From NCBI RefSeq assembly GCF_014287585.1, contig NZ_JACOOJ010000001.1, forward strand, positions 248,001 to 312,000: a stretch of DNA of 64,000 nt. Direction: 5' to 3'. Numbering within the stretch: position 1 is the first letter of the stretch; every line of letters starts with the position of its first letter. Both the position numbers and the translations under genes were made by a program. The notes beneath the pieces are model-generated. The model worked only from the letters and a program-made list of their open reading frames with translations, had not been told where the DNA came from and made no database searches. Shown one piece after another: positions 27,469 to 36,660 of the stretch. The DNA is from Parabacteroides hominis (lineage in GTDB: Bacteria; Bacteroidota; Bacteroidia; Bacteroidales; Tannerellaceae).

Positions 27469-29028
27469 ATGAACGAGATCATGCGCAAACTCCCGATCGG
27501 GATACAAACCTTTGAAGATATACGAAGAGACAATTATCTGTATGTGGATAAGACTGCCTTTGTGTGGCAATTAGCCAATCAAGGCAAACCCTACTTCCTC
27601 GCCCGCCCCCGCCGGTTCGGTAAAAGCCTGTTGCTCTCTACCTTTGAGGCCTATTTCAAAGGGCAGAAAGATCTTTTCAAAGGGCTCGCCATCGACCGGA
27701 TGGAGACGGACTGGAGGGTTTATCCGGTCTTCCACCTGGATTTAAACGCGGAGAAATACGATAGTCCGGACCGGTTGCTTCAGATTTTAGACAGCCACTT
27801 GAATATGTGGGAAGATAAATATGGGAAGGATATACGTGACGAAACGATCTCCACACGTTTCAGCGGCATCATCCGCCGTGCCTCGGAAGCCACCGGAATG
27901 AGGGTCGTTGTCCTGGTCGACGAATACGACAAACCTCTTCTTCAGGCATTAGGTAATAACGAACTGCTGGAAGAATACCGCAAGACATTGAAAGCCTTCT
28001 ACGGCGTGCTGAAAAGCGCAGACCGTTACCTGCGCTTTGTCTTCCTGACAGGGGTAACGAAGTTCTCCCAGGTCAGTGTGTTCAGCGACCTGAACCAACT
28101 GAATGATATTAGTATGAATAGATCTTTTGCCGAAATCTGCGGTATCACCCGCCAGGAGTTGGAAGCCAATTTCCAGCCGGAGATTAAGGTATTCGGGCAG
28201 AACAACAACCAAACACCCGGGGAAGTGCTGGATATCATGGAAGCCAATTATGATGGCTACCATTTCCATCCGAACAGCCCCGGCATATTCAACCCATTCA
28301 GTGTTTTAAGTGCTTTCTTTAACCGGGAATTAGGAAGTTACTGGTTCCAGACCGGCACACCAACCTTCTTAGTCGAGATGTTGCAAAAGACGAACTACGA
28401 CCTGCGCCTGCTCTTGGACGGCATCGAGGCGCCAGCCTCCTCATTCACCGAATACCGGGTCGACTCCAACAATCCAATCCCATTGATTTATCAGAGCGGG
28501 TACTTGACGATTAAGGAATACGACTCACGTTTCACCAATTATTTTCTGGCATTTCCAAATGAGGAGGTGAAGTATGGCTTCATTAACTTCCTCATCCCTT
28601 TTTACACATCTGTAACGAATAACGACCAGAACTTCTACATCGGTAAGTTCGTTTCCGAATTAGAACATGGCGATGTCGATGCCTTCCTCACCCGCCTGCA
28701 AGCCTTCTTTGCTGATTTCCCGTACGAGCTGAACACAAAGACAGAACGCCACTACCAGGTGGTCTTTTATCTCGTATTCAAACTCATGGGGCAGTACACC
28801 GGAGCAGAAGTCCGCAGTGCCCGTGGACGTGCCGATGCGGTGGTAAAGACTCCCAAATACATCTATGTCTTCGAGTTCAAACTGGGAGATACAGCCGAAG
28901 AAGCCTTGAAGCAAATAGACGAAAAAGGCTACCTCATCCCCTACCAGAGCGACGGACGCGAAGTCGTAAAAGTAGGTGTGGAATTTAGCGCCGAAGAACG
29001 GAATATAGCAAGATGGCTATGCGAATAA
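27469..29028 (+). CDS. AAA-ATPase-like/PD-(D/E)XK nuclease protein (DUF1703 type)
   Basis: 519 residues from MNEIMRKLPIGIQTFEDIR. The N-terminal AAA-ATPase-like domain (about 5-215) has RPRRFGKSLLLS as P-loop and VVLVDEYDKPLL as Walker B. The C-terminal PD-(D/E)XK nuclease-like domain (about 430-510) has GRADAVVKTP and VFEFKLGDTAEEALKQI, giving D, E and K in the expected order. This family is heavily multiplied in Bacteroidales genomes. Its role is not established; defence or mobile-element association is often suspected. A short hypothetical follows 25 nt later. Confidence 0.9.
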   Translation: MNEIMRKLPIGIQTFEDIRRDNYLYVDKTAFVWQLANQGKPYFLARPRRFGKSLLLSTFEAYFKGQKDLFKGLAIDRMETDWRVYPVFHLDLNAEKYDSPDRLLQILDSHLNMWEDKYGKDIRDETISTRFSGIIRRASEATGMRVVVLVDEYDKPLLQALGNNELLEEYRKTLKAFYGVLKSADRYLRFVFLTGVTKFSQVSVFSDLNQLNDISMNRSFAEICGITRQELEANFQPEIKVFGQNNNQTPGEVLDIMEANYDGYHFHPNSPGIFNPFSVLSAFFNRELGSYWFQTGTPTFLVEMLQKTNYDLRLLLDGIEAPASSFTEYRVDSNNPIPLIYQSGYLTIKEYDSRFTNYFLAFPNEEVKYGFINFLIPFYTSVTNNDQNFYIGKFVSELEHGDVDAFLTRLQAFFADFPYELNTKTERHYQVVFYLVFKLMGQYTGAEVRSARGRADAVVKTPKYIYVFEFKLGDTAEEALKQIDEKGYLIPYQSDGREVVKVGVEFSAEERNIARWLCE

Positions 29029-29053
29029 CACGAATCATCCTGACTATTACGGA

Positions 29054-29308
29054 ATGGACATATACCTTTTATATATCATTGCCTATGCCACCAGTATCAC
29101 ATCCAGCCTGGGCAGTTGCGCCATCCTGCTGTTCCTGAACCACGGCAACGTCGAGATAAACCCGACCTACCTGAAGGCATGGCGCATCCTCGCCCTCGCT
29201 TCCTTCCTCGTAGCCATCGGGCTGACGTTCCAGGATTACGAGTCCCGCCTCCAGCATTCCATAGACCTGATGTTCCTGCCCGAAAATGCCGACCGCAAGA
29301 TCAAATAG
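29054..29308 (+). CDS. Small membrane protein, hypothetical
   Basis: 84 residues with two hydrophobic helices (about 5-27 and 42-60) separated by a short loop (NHGNVEINPTYLK). I recognise no family. It is in line with the upstream AAA/nuclease gene and precedes a clear terminator, so it may be the second gene of that unit. Confidence 0.6.
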   Translation: MDIYLLYIIAYATSITSSLGSCAILLFLNHGNVEINPTYLKAWRILALASFLVAIGLTFQDYESRLQHSIDLMFLPENADRKIK

Positions 29309-29332
29309 ATTTTTGACACAGCCCCAACAAAA

Positions 29333-29367
29333 ATCCCCCTCTCCGCTATCACGTTGGAGAGAGGGAT
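29333..29367. terminator. Terminator hairpin between convergent genes
   Basis: ATCCCCCTCTCC (29333-29344) and GGAGAGAGGGAT (29356-29367) form a 12-bp stem with one mismatch. T-rich sequence follows on the plus strand and an A-rich stretch precedes it, which suits termination in both directions. Confidence 0.8.
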
Positions 29368-29393
29368 TCTTTATTATAGTCGTTTATCACGGA

Positions 29394-31136
29394 CTATTCG
29401 GAAATGATATGGGGAGAGTAAGGACCTGGGGATAATTCCTCGAATGCGTGTCCAGGAACCGGATCGAACTCCATTTCTACCAGGATGCGGACAGGTTCAT
29501 TATCCATAATCCGGCCTTTCACCGAGTTGATCGTACGGATGATCTGTTCGGCAGCCTCGCTCTTCACGGCCATCAGGTTGACAGCTTTGGCATCTACATC
29601 CATTTCTATTTCTACCGTCATGCCACGGACAGTCGTTTTGACAAAGATGCGCTTTTTCCCGTCCGATTTCGTCTTGCGAATTGTTGTTTTGACAAAGATC
29701 CGGTTAGCATAAGTTGCCGGCTGGTCGACAATCAGGCTGTTCATCGTGCGGCTGTTCGCGACAATCAGCTCTTCCTTCAGGCCTGTGACATTGCCATAGC
29801 TGTCCAGATTTTCCTGATCGGAGATATCCCAATGCAAGGTCGATTTGGAGGCAACCCAAAGATCGTTCCAGAAGTCCGGATCATCGGCAGGAAGATCCAT
29901 CACTTCCGATAGTTGCTGTATGGCATCCACCTCCTCCGTCTCACCGGTATCACCGCCATCTGGTATTTCCGGGATATCGTATGTGATAGCTTCCGCAGGA
30001 TAAGAGGAGACATGGAACATCATGTCGTTGCAATCCCCATCCCCTTTCAACAAGTTGATACGCTCGTTCGGCAGGTCTTCAAACCCGACCACCACAAAGT
30101 TATCTTTCTTGAACAGGACCGTATGGTTTTTATTTCCCGATTCAGGATTCCATTCCGGGTAAGAGTAAAAGCGGAACATGCCATCGCCCACCGTACGGTT
30201 CAGCAAATTATATCCGTCGGAACGAAGCACCCAACCGATAGAAGTACCCTTCGGGAAGGTATTTTCCAACCGGCCTGTCGCCGGGTCGTAATACTTTAAC
30301 TGGACAGCATCGCCGGCTTTCAATCCCGCACGGAACAGGCGGACAATGCTTGCACGCGGAAATGCGATAATCTCTTTGATCGAAGCCGGATCCACATTCT
30401 TTATATCCCCCTGATAAGAGAAATATCCCAGCACATTGTCGAACAGGCTGCCTGAATGAAGCATGCTCACCCAAATCTGTGCATCTTCTTTCACATAGAT
30501 ATCCGTCCGTTTATAGTATTCCGGATCTGCCTTCCTCCATTCTGGGAAAGCCCGGTTGATGGCACGCAGGACGGAACTGCCAATCTCTTCCTGCTTCGTT
30601 ACATAATCCGGCTTGCCCAACGAGTTCCAGCCGCCAAGCGTCAGATACGGGAAACTGTCGGACCAGCCGAACAACGCTTTCGTCTCAGGCTTTTCCTCGT
30701 TCCGGTCCAGTTCTTCAAATGTTACCGATCCATTGGCTATCCGGCCCTGCAACAAAGACGGGACACCGATATTAGCAGAATAAACATACAATTCCCCAAC
30801 TTGCTCCGGGAGAGTGCGGGACAAGGCATATTCGCCACGCCCATTCGTGATCCCAGTCAAAATAGGTAATACGTCTGTTTTTTTGATCTGTAATCCGTCT
30901 TGTGACTTTAGCGGATTCTCGGCATAGACCTCGAACGCAACCCGGTAACCGTCCGGTACGTCATATTTGAGGTTAAACGTTACAGTCTGTGCTCCAATTT
31001 CAGAAATAGCACATTGCTGATTATGGGAATCTCCTGCCCCCGCCTCATTCAAGTCCGCATCCGAACAGGAAACAAGCAGCAAAAGGATGAAGCCCCATAA
31101 AGACTTTTGAAATAAACTTCTTGTGTTCATATCCAT
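29394..31136 (-). CDS. LruC-domain lipoprotein
   Basis: 580 residues. A signal peptide and lipobox (LLLLVSC, near residue 24) are followed by an N-terminal beta region and a LruC (DUF4842) domain at about 250-400, with FRFYSYPEWNPES, NFVVVGFEDLPNE and GDGDCNDMMFHV, then a C-terminal beta domain. An alternative ATG lies two codons downstream. LruC proteins are surface lipoproteins of Bacteroidetes and spirochaetes without an agreed role. It stands alone and is divergent from the histidine kinase at 31379. Confidence 0.85.
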   Translation of the reverse strand: MDMNTRSLFQKSLWGFILLLLVSCSDADLNEAGAGDSHNQQCAISEIGAQTVTFNLKYDVPDGYRVAFEVYAENPLKSQDGLQIKKTDVLPILTGITNGRGEYALSRTLPEQVGELYVYSANIGVPSLLQGRIANGSVTFEELDRNEEKPETKALFGWSDSFPYLTLGGWNSLGKPDYVTKQEEIGSSVLRAINRAFPEWRKADPEYYKRTDIYVKEDAQIWVSMLHSGSLFDNVLGYFSYQGDIKNVDPASIKEIIAFPRASIVRLFRAGLKAGDAVQLKYYDPATGRLENTFPKGTSIGWVLRSDGYNLLNRTVGDGMFRFYSYPEWNPESGNKNHTVLFKKDNFVVVGFEDLPNERINLLKGDGDCNDMMFHVSSYPAEAITYDIPEIPDGGDTGETEEVDAIQQLSEVMDLPADDPDFWNDLWVASKSTLHWDISDQENLDSYGNVTGLKEELIVANSRTMNSLIVDQPATYANRIFVKTTIRKTKSDGKKRIFVKTTVRGMTVEIEMDVDAKAVNLMAVKSEAAEQIIRTINSVKGRIMDNEPVRILVEMEFDPVPGHAFEELSPGPYSPHIISE

Positions 31137-31259
31137 AGTAGTAAAAATATCTCCTTACAGAAACACAAAGAAAACAATAATAATTAACAAATAAGCAGAT
31201 AATCCTTGTTTAATTTCAATATTTATGGTTTATTGTTGTTTTCCGCAATGTACCGGCAT

Positions 31260-31275
31260 TTGCATTTAAATGCAA
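31260..31275. promoter_or_regulatory. 16-bp perfect palindrome in the LruC/kinase intergenic region
   Basis: TTGCATTTAAATGCAA lies about 45-60 bp upstream of a -7 box (TATCTTTG, 31320-31327) for the plus-strand kinase gene. It is a plausible operator for one or both divergent genes. Confidence 0.45.
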
Positions 31276-31296
31276 TGACTACTATAACCGATTGAA

Positions 31297-31327
31297 TTGG
31301 TATTATCAAACATTATACATATCTTTG
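31297..31327 (+). promoter_or_regulatory. Promoter of the TPR histidine kinase gene
   Basis: TTGG (31297-31300, a near match to TTTG) and TATCTTTG (31320-31327) with 19-bp spacing, about 50 bp before the ATG. Confidence 0.6.
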
Positions 31328-31378
31328 TAAGCACTTCATGTAGAAAAGCACTTTACATTAAGACAAATTCTATACCAA

Positions 31379-33430
31379 ATGAGGAGATACAATATCATTC
31401 TGTTACTAATACTTTGCTTTGGCAATATCACGACTGTCATACGCGGTTCCGAGCTGGAACAAGAGATAGACAGCATCAAAAAGTTGCTGATGATTACTTC
31501 CGCCGCAGACAAGCGTTTGGATCTGTTAGAAAAAATTTCCTATCTCTCTATGGACGACTCGACAGGAAACTTCTGGCTCAAACAATTGAAAAAGGAGGCA
31601 CAGGAAGCACGGCAGATCGACAAAGAGGGCTGGGCGATCCGGACATTGGCCCGTTTTTACTACAATATGGGAGATGTCGAAAATGTCAAACTCTATGTAT
31701 CCCAGATCGACTCCCTTGCCAAGCAAACCGAGAATTACAACGACTATTATTTCGATGCCCACACCTTCCTCTGCCAGCTTTACCTGTGGGACGAACAATT
31801 CGAAAAAGCTGCGGACGCCGCCATCCGCCTCTATAACCTGGCGAAAGAAGAAAAGAACGAGAACGGAATTATCTGTAGCTGCGAAACCCAGGGATTGATC
31901 AACCAGCGCATCGGCCGTGACAGTGTCGCTGTCGACTTTTTCCAGGAAGGCCTCGACTTGCTACAAAAAACAGGAAAGGATTACCGGTACATCGTCCAAT
32001 ACCTCAATAACGTGATCGAATCCGAACTGAAACTAAACCGGTTTGAAAGCGCAACCGGACATATCAACCAATTGCAGACCCTAATCACCAACATCAAAAA
32101 CGGGGAATACGGACTTGACCCTTCTTTTCCATACGACCGTTGCGCCCTTCTGACAGAAGCCTTTTACATTAGCCTATACGTCCGCGAGAAAAATATCCAG
32201 GAAGCTAAAAAACATATCGACAAAGCAGTTCCTTACCTTGACAAACTCGATGACACGTATGTCCACATCTTCTATATGTTCAGCGTTGCCAGCTACTACA
32301 AGTTGACCGGACAATACACACAGGCACTGAACACGATCAACGACGTGGTGAAACTGGACAACGGCCCGGAAGTAAAGACACTCAGGGCGGAAATCCTGAT
32401 GGACATGGGAAATACGCGGGAAGCCGCCTTGCAATACAAGGAAGCCTTGAAGCAAAACGAAGAGATCAACAGCGCAGCTTTTGTCCGCCAGCTAAGCCAG
32501 TTGCATGCCCTGCACGACATGAACAACCTCGAATTGCAGGTGAAGGAACTCAGGGTGACAGAGCTTGAACTCGGCGCGAAACAGCAACAGTTGAAATGGT
32601 CGCTTGCTCTCGCCTCCCTCCTGCTAATCATCTTGATATTAGGTACTATCATCTATATGCATACCCATAAGCTGAAGAACGAATTGCAAAAAGACAAACA
32701 GGCTTTGCTGGAATCGGAGAATGCACTACGTATCGCCCGCGACCATGCGGAAGAATCGGACCGGCTGAAAAGCCTGTTCCTCTCGAATATGAGCCACGAG
32801 ATCCGTACTCCTCTGAACGCGATCGTCGGATTCGCCCAGATTCTGGATTCCGAGATGGAAGAAGGGGACGAACGGAAAGAGTACACACATATCATCATGG
32901 ACAATTCGGCCCTCCTGCTTAACCTCGTCAACGACATCCTGGACATCTCCCGCCTGGAATCGGAAAGATACCGTTTCACCTTTGCCGAACAGAACCTGGC
33001 CGAATGTTGCCGGAGCGCATTGACAAGCGTCGAACATCGCGTGAAGCCGGGAGTGGAATTAAGATTCTCCCCTGAAGACGAAAACTTCATGTTCAATACA
33101 GACAAGCTACGCTTGCAGCAAGTCATCATCAACCTGGTCGGGAATGCGACCAAATTTACAGAGAAAGGTTTTATCGAACTGGCTTATAAGGTAGACAGGG
33201 CAAATGGGTTCGTGCAATTTACCATCACCGACACGGGATGCGGAATACCGGCCGAAAAGCAGGATGCGATCTTCGAACGGTTCGAAAAGTTGAACGAGTG
33301 TGTACAGGGAACAGGCTTGGGACTGTCCATCTGCCGCATTATTGCCGAACGGTTCAATGGCGAAGTGCTGCTGGACAAGAAATATTCGGATGGCGCCCGC
33401 TTTATTTTCACCCATTCTCTCAACCTTTAA
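31379..33430 (+). CDS. TPR-repeat membrane sensor histidine kinase
   Basis: 683 residues. A signal peptide (about 1-22) is followed by a periplasmic tetratricopeptide region (about 30-390), one transmembrane helix (about 407-428), a coiled coil, a HisKA dimerisation domain with the phosphorylated His473 (FLSNMSHEIRTPLNAIVG) and a HATPase_c domain (NLVGNATKFTEKG, DTGCGIP, GTGLGLSI). No receiver or DNA-binding domain is fused, so it is a classical kinase rather than a hybrid. No response regulator is adjacent. The signal sensed by the TPR domain is unknown. Confidence 0.93.
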   Translation: MRRYNIILLLILCFGNITTVIRGSELEQEIDSIKKLLMITSAADKRLDLLEKISYLSMDDSTGNFWLKQLKKEAQEARQIDKEGWAIRTLARFYYNMGDVENVKLYVSQIDSLAKQTENYNDYYFDAHTFLCQLYLWDEQFEKAADAAIRLYNLAKEEKNENGIICSCETQGLINQRIGRDSVAVDFFQEGLDLLQKTGKDYRYIVQYLNNVIESELKLNRFESATGHINQLQTLITNIKNGEYGLDPSFPYDRCALLTEAFYISLYVREKNIQEAKKHIDKAVPYLDKLDDTYVHIFYMFSVASYYKLTGQYTQALNTINDVVKLDNGPEVKTLRAEILMDMGNTREAALQYKEALKQNEEINSAAFVRQLSQLHALHDMNNLELQVKELRVTELELGAKQQQLKWSLALASLLLIILILGTIIYMHTHKLKNELQKDKQALLESENALRIARDHAEESDRLKSLFLSNMSHEIRTPLNAIVGFAQILDSEMEEGDERKEYTHIIMDNSALLLNLVNDILDISRLESERYRFTFAEQNLAECCRSALTSVEHRVKPGVELRFSPEDENFMFNTDKLRLQQVIINLVGNATKFTEKGFIELAYKVDRANGFVQFTITDTGCGIPAEKQDAIFERFEKLNECVQGTGLGLSICRIIAERFNGEVLLDKKYSDGARFIFTHSLNL

Positions 33431-33439
33431 AATATTTGT

Positions 33440-33447
33440 TACATTTG
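33440..33447 (+). promoter_or_regulatory. -7 box upstream of the DUF3843 gene
   Basis: TACATTTG, 40 bp before the ATG at 33488. No clear -33 element. Confidence 0.5.
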
Positions 33448-33487
33448 TAGCTTCTAATCATTAGTTGAGTACAAATTATCTTTTTAT

Positions 33488-34735
33488 ATGAAGAACATTA
33501 GAATTTATCCGAAAGATTGGTTGCAATTGCACCCATATAAACAATCAGATTCTACAGACCTCTATTATACCAATATAGCAAACCGTATTTATGACATGCT
33601 GGAAGAAACACATCTCGCCTATTCTTTTGAGAAGGACGAGGTGAAGCAGATCAGCATACGTATGGCGGCTTATTTCGAGGATGTTATTTCCGGCCTGAAT
33701 ATCTGGCGCTCGTTTATCACGGAGCACAAAGCTCTGTACGGCAAATTCTTGCCGTTCTATACGCCCGACGATCATTATTACGATGACGAGGTCAACTATG
33801 AAGACATCCGGTTCCTGCTCTGGCATTACACACAGCAGTATCACGGGTTTCGCAAGAGTACATTCGTCAGTCCCGACAATGCAGCGAATGGCGATACTGC
33901 CAGCCTGATCTACCGGATGTTATGCGACGAATGGACGACTGCGCCGGAAAACGAACGGTTGCAACAGCTCTTTGCTCCGGAAACCCGCTATGAGGATGCC
34001 AACAAATACAACGAGTTACTCCACTGGTTCCATTACCAATGTTACCTGTTTACCGATTCAAAACAGGAACTGACGGATACAGTCAAGGAATATTGGGAAC
34101 AGGCGGAAGACAAGAACAACCAGTTTATCATGGTTATCCACGACTCACTGGCACATATTTCTAAAAGTGCATTCCTGGCCTACACGGCTCCCAAATGGCT
34201 TTCGCTGATCCTTCCGGCAGACCATCCGGATCATAGTCTGTTCGTTGAAGAAGGAGAAAAGTCACAGGCATTCAAAGAACCGATGTCCGAAGAGAGCGAG
34301 AAAAAGCTGGCCGAGCATTTCGAGAAATTCACGGCTGCGGCAGAAGGTAAAACACTCCTTTATTTCCAAAACAAGCAGGAATTCCTGGATTTCCTGACAA
34401 AGATCGGTATCGAAACGGAAGGAGCGATAGGCGATACTGTCCCCCGGAAATTTGCCGTTTATGCTACTCCAACAGAAGGACTGCAAGTCCTGAGCACCGG
34501 TGTTGAGTATATCAAAGACGAAAACAATCCTTTCTACGATCAGAAAAAAGCAGAAAACCAAGGTTTGTCCTTCTTCATGCTCCGGCAATGCAGCCCGTAT
34601 CTGCTGAGAATATTGGAAGAAAAAGGCATGCTATCCGATGCGCAGGCGAAAAGCCTGATCGGTGAGGAACGCAGCAAGGCGATCGTCCACGAGAACTGGG
34701 AGTTCCTGATGAGATATTTCCTTCGGGAATATTGA
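33488..34735 (+). CDS. DUF3843 family protein
   Basis: 415 residues, soluble, rich in aromatic and acidic residues (FLPFYTPDDHYYDDEVNYEDIRFLLWHYT). It matches the DUF3843 family of Bacteroidales by its N-terminal pattern (IYPKDWLQLHPY) and length. No signal peptide, membrane segment or catalytic motif is seen. A strong terminator follows directly, and the kinase gene upstream ends 57 bp earlier. Confidence 0.8.
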   Translation: MKNIRIYPKDWLQLHPYKQSDSTDLYYTNIANRIYDMLEETHLAYSFEKDEVKQISIRMAAYFEDVISGLNIWRSFITEHKALYGKFLPFYTPDDHYYDDEVNYEDIRFLLWHYTQQYHGFRKSTFVSPDNAANGDTASLIYRMLCDEWTTAPENERLQQLFAPETRYEDANKYNELLHWFHYQCYLFTDSKQELTDTVKEYWEQAEDKNNQFIMVIHDSLAHISKSAFLAYTAPKWLSLILPADHPDHSLFVEEGEKSQAFKEPMSEESEKKLAEHFEKFTAAAEGKTLLYFQNKQEFLDFLTKIGIETEGAIGDTVPRKFAVYATPTEGLQVLSTGVEYIKDENNPFYDQKKAENQGLSFFMLRQCSPYLLRILEEKGMLSDAQAKSLIGEERSKAIVHENWEFLMRYFLREY

Positions 34736-34738
34736 TTT

Positions 34739-34770
34739 CTTTTGCCGGGGGATTAATCCCCCGGCAAAAG
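34739..34770. terminator. Perfect palindromic terminator
   Basis: A 32-bp perfect palindrome, 16-bp arms with core CCGGGGGATT, between the convergent DUF3843 and oxidoreductase genes. T-rich DNA follows on the plus strand. Confidence 0.85.
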
Positions 34771-34794
34771 ATTGATTTTTCTCTTTTTGTTTTA

Positions 34795-35826
34795 TTAGCA
34801 TTTATCCGCCGGATACCGAATCCCTAACTGCCTGCGCACCTCATCGATGATTTCCAACGTGATCAGGGAGTGCTCGTGGCTGTTGATCACGGATTGCCGT
34901 TTACCCGACAAAACCAGATCGATAAACTCTGCCACCTCATAATAATATTCATCCTTATCCGTCACCGCACTTATATCCTGTGGTTCGGCAGAGGAACCTT
35001 TACCGGAAGCGGCTCCCAGACGGGGTGTATATTTCACCTCTCCTATTATATTGATCCGGTCGAGCGTTATGTTTCCATCTTCCCCCTGTATCTCCGTAGG
35101 CAGGGAAGAATTGGCTATCTTGGAATAAAGGACAGTCGCATTCATCCCTTCGTATTCAAAATTGACAGCGCCCTGCCCGTCCGCTCCTGATGAAAGGATG
35201 ATACCGGAAGCATCTATCTTTTTCGGGCGTCCGAACAAAACGACCATCGGATAAACGGTATAAATCCCGATATCCATCATCGCCCCGTTCGACAGTTCCG
35301 GCTTGAATGCGTTCAGCACGACTCCTTCCTTGAACTTATCATAGCGGGAAGAATATTGGCAGTAACAGGAGAAATAACGCCGTATCGTTCCTAAACGTCC
35401 TAAGTTATCCCGCACAGACCGGAAATTCGGGGTAAGAGTCGGTTTCATAGCCTCCATCAGCGTAACATCATATTTTGCAGAGGCGGCGATCATCTCCCTC
35501 ACCTCCCGTGCATTCGAAGCGAAAGGTTTCTCACAGAGCACGTGCTTTCCATGCTTCATGCACAAGATACTCTGCTCCGCATGGAGGAAATTAGGCGATG
35601 CGATATACACGGCATCGATCAACGGACTTTTCGCCATCTCTTCCAGAGAGGTGAAAGTATAAGGTATCTGATGTTTGGCGGCAAAGGCATCCGCCGTCTC
35701 CTGCTTGCGGGAATAAACGGCGACCCCTTCAAAACGGTCGTCCTGCCGCGCCCCGGCAATTACCCAGTCGGTTATAAAGTTGGTTCCGACTACTCCAAAA
35801 CGTACTTTTCCGGTATGTTTTTCCAT
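34795..35826 (-). CDS. Gfo/Idh/MocA-family NAD(P)-dependent oxidoreductase
   Basis: 343 residues. The Rossmann domain has VRFGVVGTNFITDWVIAGA and the conserved CEKPFASN (catalytic Lys region). The C-terminal alpha/beta domain (about 130-330) has SNGAMMDIGIYTVYPMVVLFG. Members oxidise or reduce sugars, inositols or related compounds. The substrate is not visible. It starts 15 nt after the stop of the ComB-like phosphatase gene, so the two are cotranscribed. Confidence 0.92.
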   Translation of the reverse strand: MEKHTGKVRFGVVGTNFITDWVIAGARQDDRFEGVAVYSRKQETADAFAAKHQIPYTFTSLEEMAKSPLIDAVYIASPNFLHAEQSILCMKHGKHVLCEKPFASNAREVREMIAASAKYDVTLMEAMKPTLTPNFRSVRDNLGRLGTIRRYFSCYCQYSSRYDKFKEGVVLNAFKPELSNGAMMDIGIYTVYPMVVLFGRPKKIDASGIILSSGADGQGAVNFEYEGMNATVLYSKIANSSLPTEIQGEDGNITLDRINIIGEVKYTPRLGAASGKGSSAEPQDISAVTDKDEYYYEVAEFIDLVLSGKRQSVINSHEHSLITLEIIDEVRRQLGIRYPADKC

Positions 35827-35841
35827 ATATTCTATTTCTTG

Positions 35842-36555
35842 TTAGCGTAATATTAATGTATCTCCCTCTATCGAAAGTTCGGGAACCTTGTCCGTAATAC
35901 TCAAAGTCAGGCAATAGGGAACGGCATCTTCGAGACGGTTTGCTTTCAGGCGTCCCATATGGTCCGTCGTGTCCAGATAAGCAAGCAGGTCCTCCTTATT
36001 GTTCGTCCACATATCACGGGCAATCACGGCTGCATCGCTGCCCGCTTCATACAAGCTGGTACTCAGCAACACATCCGTCAAGGCTCCGCCAAAAAGCGTA
36101 TCTTCTATATTCACCTTATCCTGCCAGCCGGAACAGAGCACGACCACATCCCGCTTATGGCGGACACAGTAACCGGCCACCGCCTGCAGATTGATGAAAG
36201 CTCCCGTTATCACCCGGAAAGCGGATTTGGCGATCGTGATCGCACGCGTACCGTTGGTCGTGGTGAACACAAGGTCTTTCCCGGAAACCTTTTCCGGCGT
36301 ATAGTCGAACGGGGAATTTCCGAAATCGGCGAACTCACATCGCTTCACATTCCGTTCCGCTCCGACCAGCCAGCCTTCTGCCTTATATGCCTCGGCCTCT
36401 TCGACGGTAGCGACCGGGCGGATGCTACGAACTCCATTACTAAAAGCGGCGGCCATCGTCGTCGTTGCACGGAACACATCCACGACCACCACGATAGCTT
36501 CCGGATTATGATAGACCGGATATAATGCCGGCGAGAAACAAACATCTATTTTCAT
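35842..36555 (-). CDS. comB: 2-phosphosulfolactate phosphatase, ComB-like
   Basis: 237 residues matching the ComB family: VVVDVFRATTTMAAAFSNGV near the N-terminus, FGNSPFDYT, the TTTNGTRAI loop, VLCSGWQDKVNIEDTLFGGAL. The family enzyme hydrolyses 2-phospho-3-sulfolactate to sulfolactate, a step of coenzyme M and sulfonate metabolism. No other sulfolactate gene is visible here, so the in vivo substrate is open. A TATTTTTG box on the minus strand (36577-36584) lies just upstream. Confidence 0.85.
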   Translation of the reverse strand: MKIDVCFSPALYPVYHNPEAIVVVVDVFRATTTMAAAFSNGVRSIRPVATVEEAEAYKAEGWLVGAERNVKRCEFADFGNSPFDYTPEKVSGKDLVFTTTNGTRAITIAKSAFRVITGAFINLQAVAGYCVRHKRDVVVLCSGWQDKVNIEDTLFGGALTDVLLSTSLYEAGSDAAVIARDMWTNNKEDLLAYLDTTDHMGRLKANRLEDAVPYCLTLSITDKVPELSIEGDTLILR

Positions 36556-36576
36556 ATCAAACGATTATTATCCGCA

Positions 36577-36584
36577 CAAAAATA
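36577..36584 (-). promoter_or_regulatory. -7 box of the comB-like/oxidoreductase operon
   Basis: TATTTTTG on the minus strand, about 22 bp before the start at 36555; the -33 box is not clear. Confidence 0.45.
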
Positions 36585-36660
36585 CGAGGGATTTTAAACA
36601 TTTCCTCTATCTGCTTGTTCTTTTATTACATTTTTGAATAAACGTTTTAAACTAAGTCGT

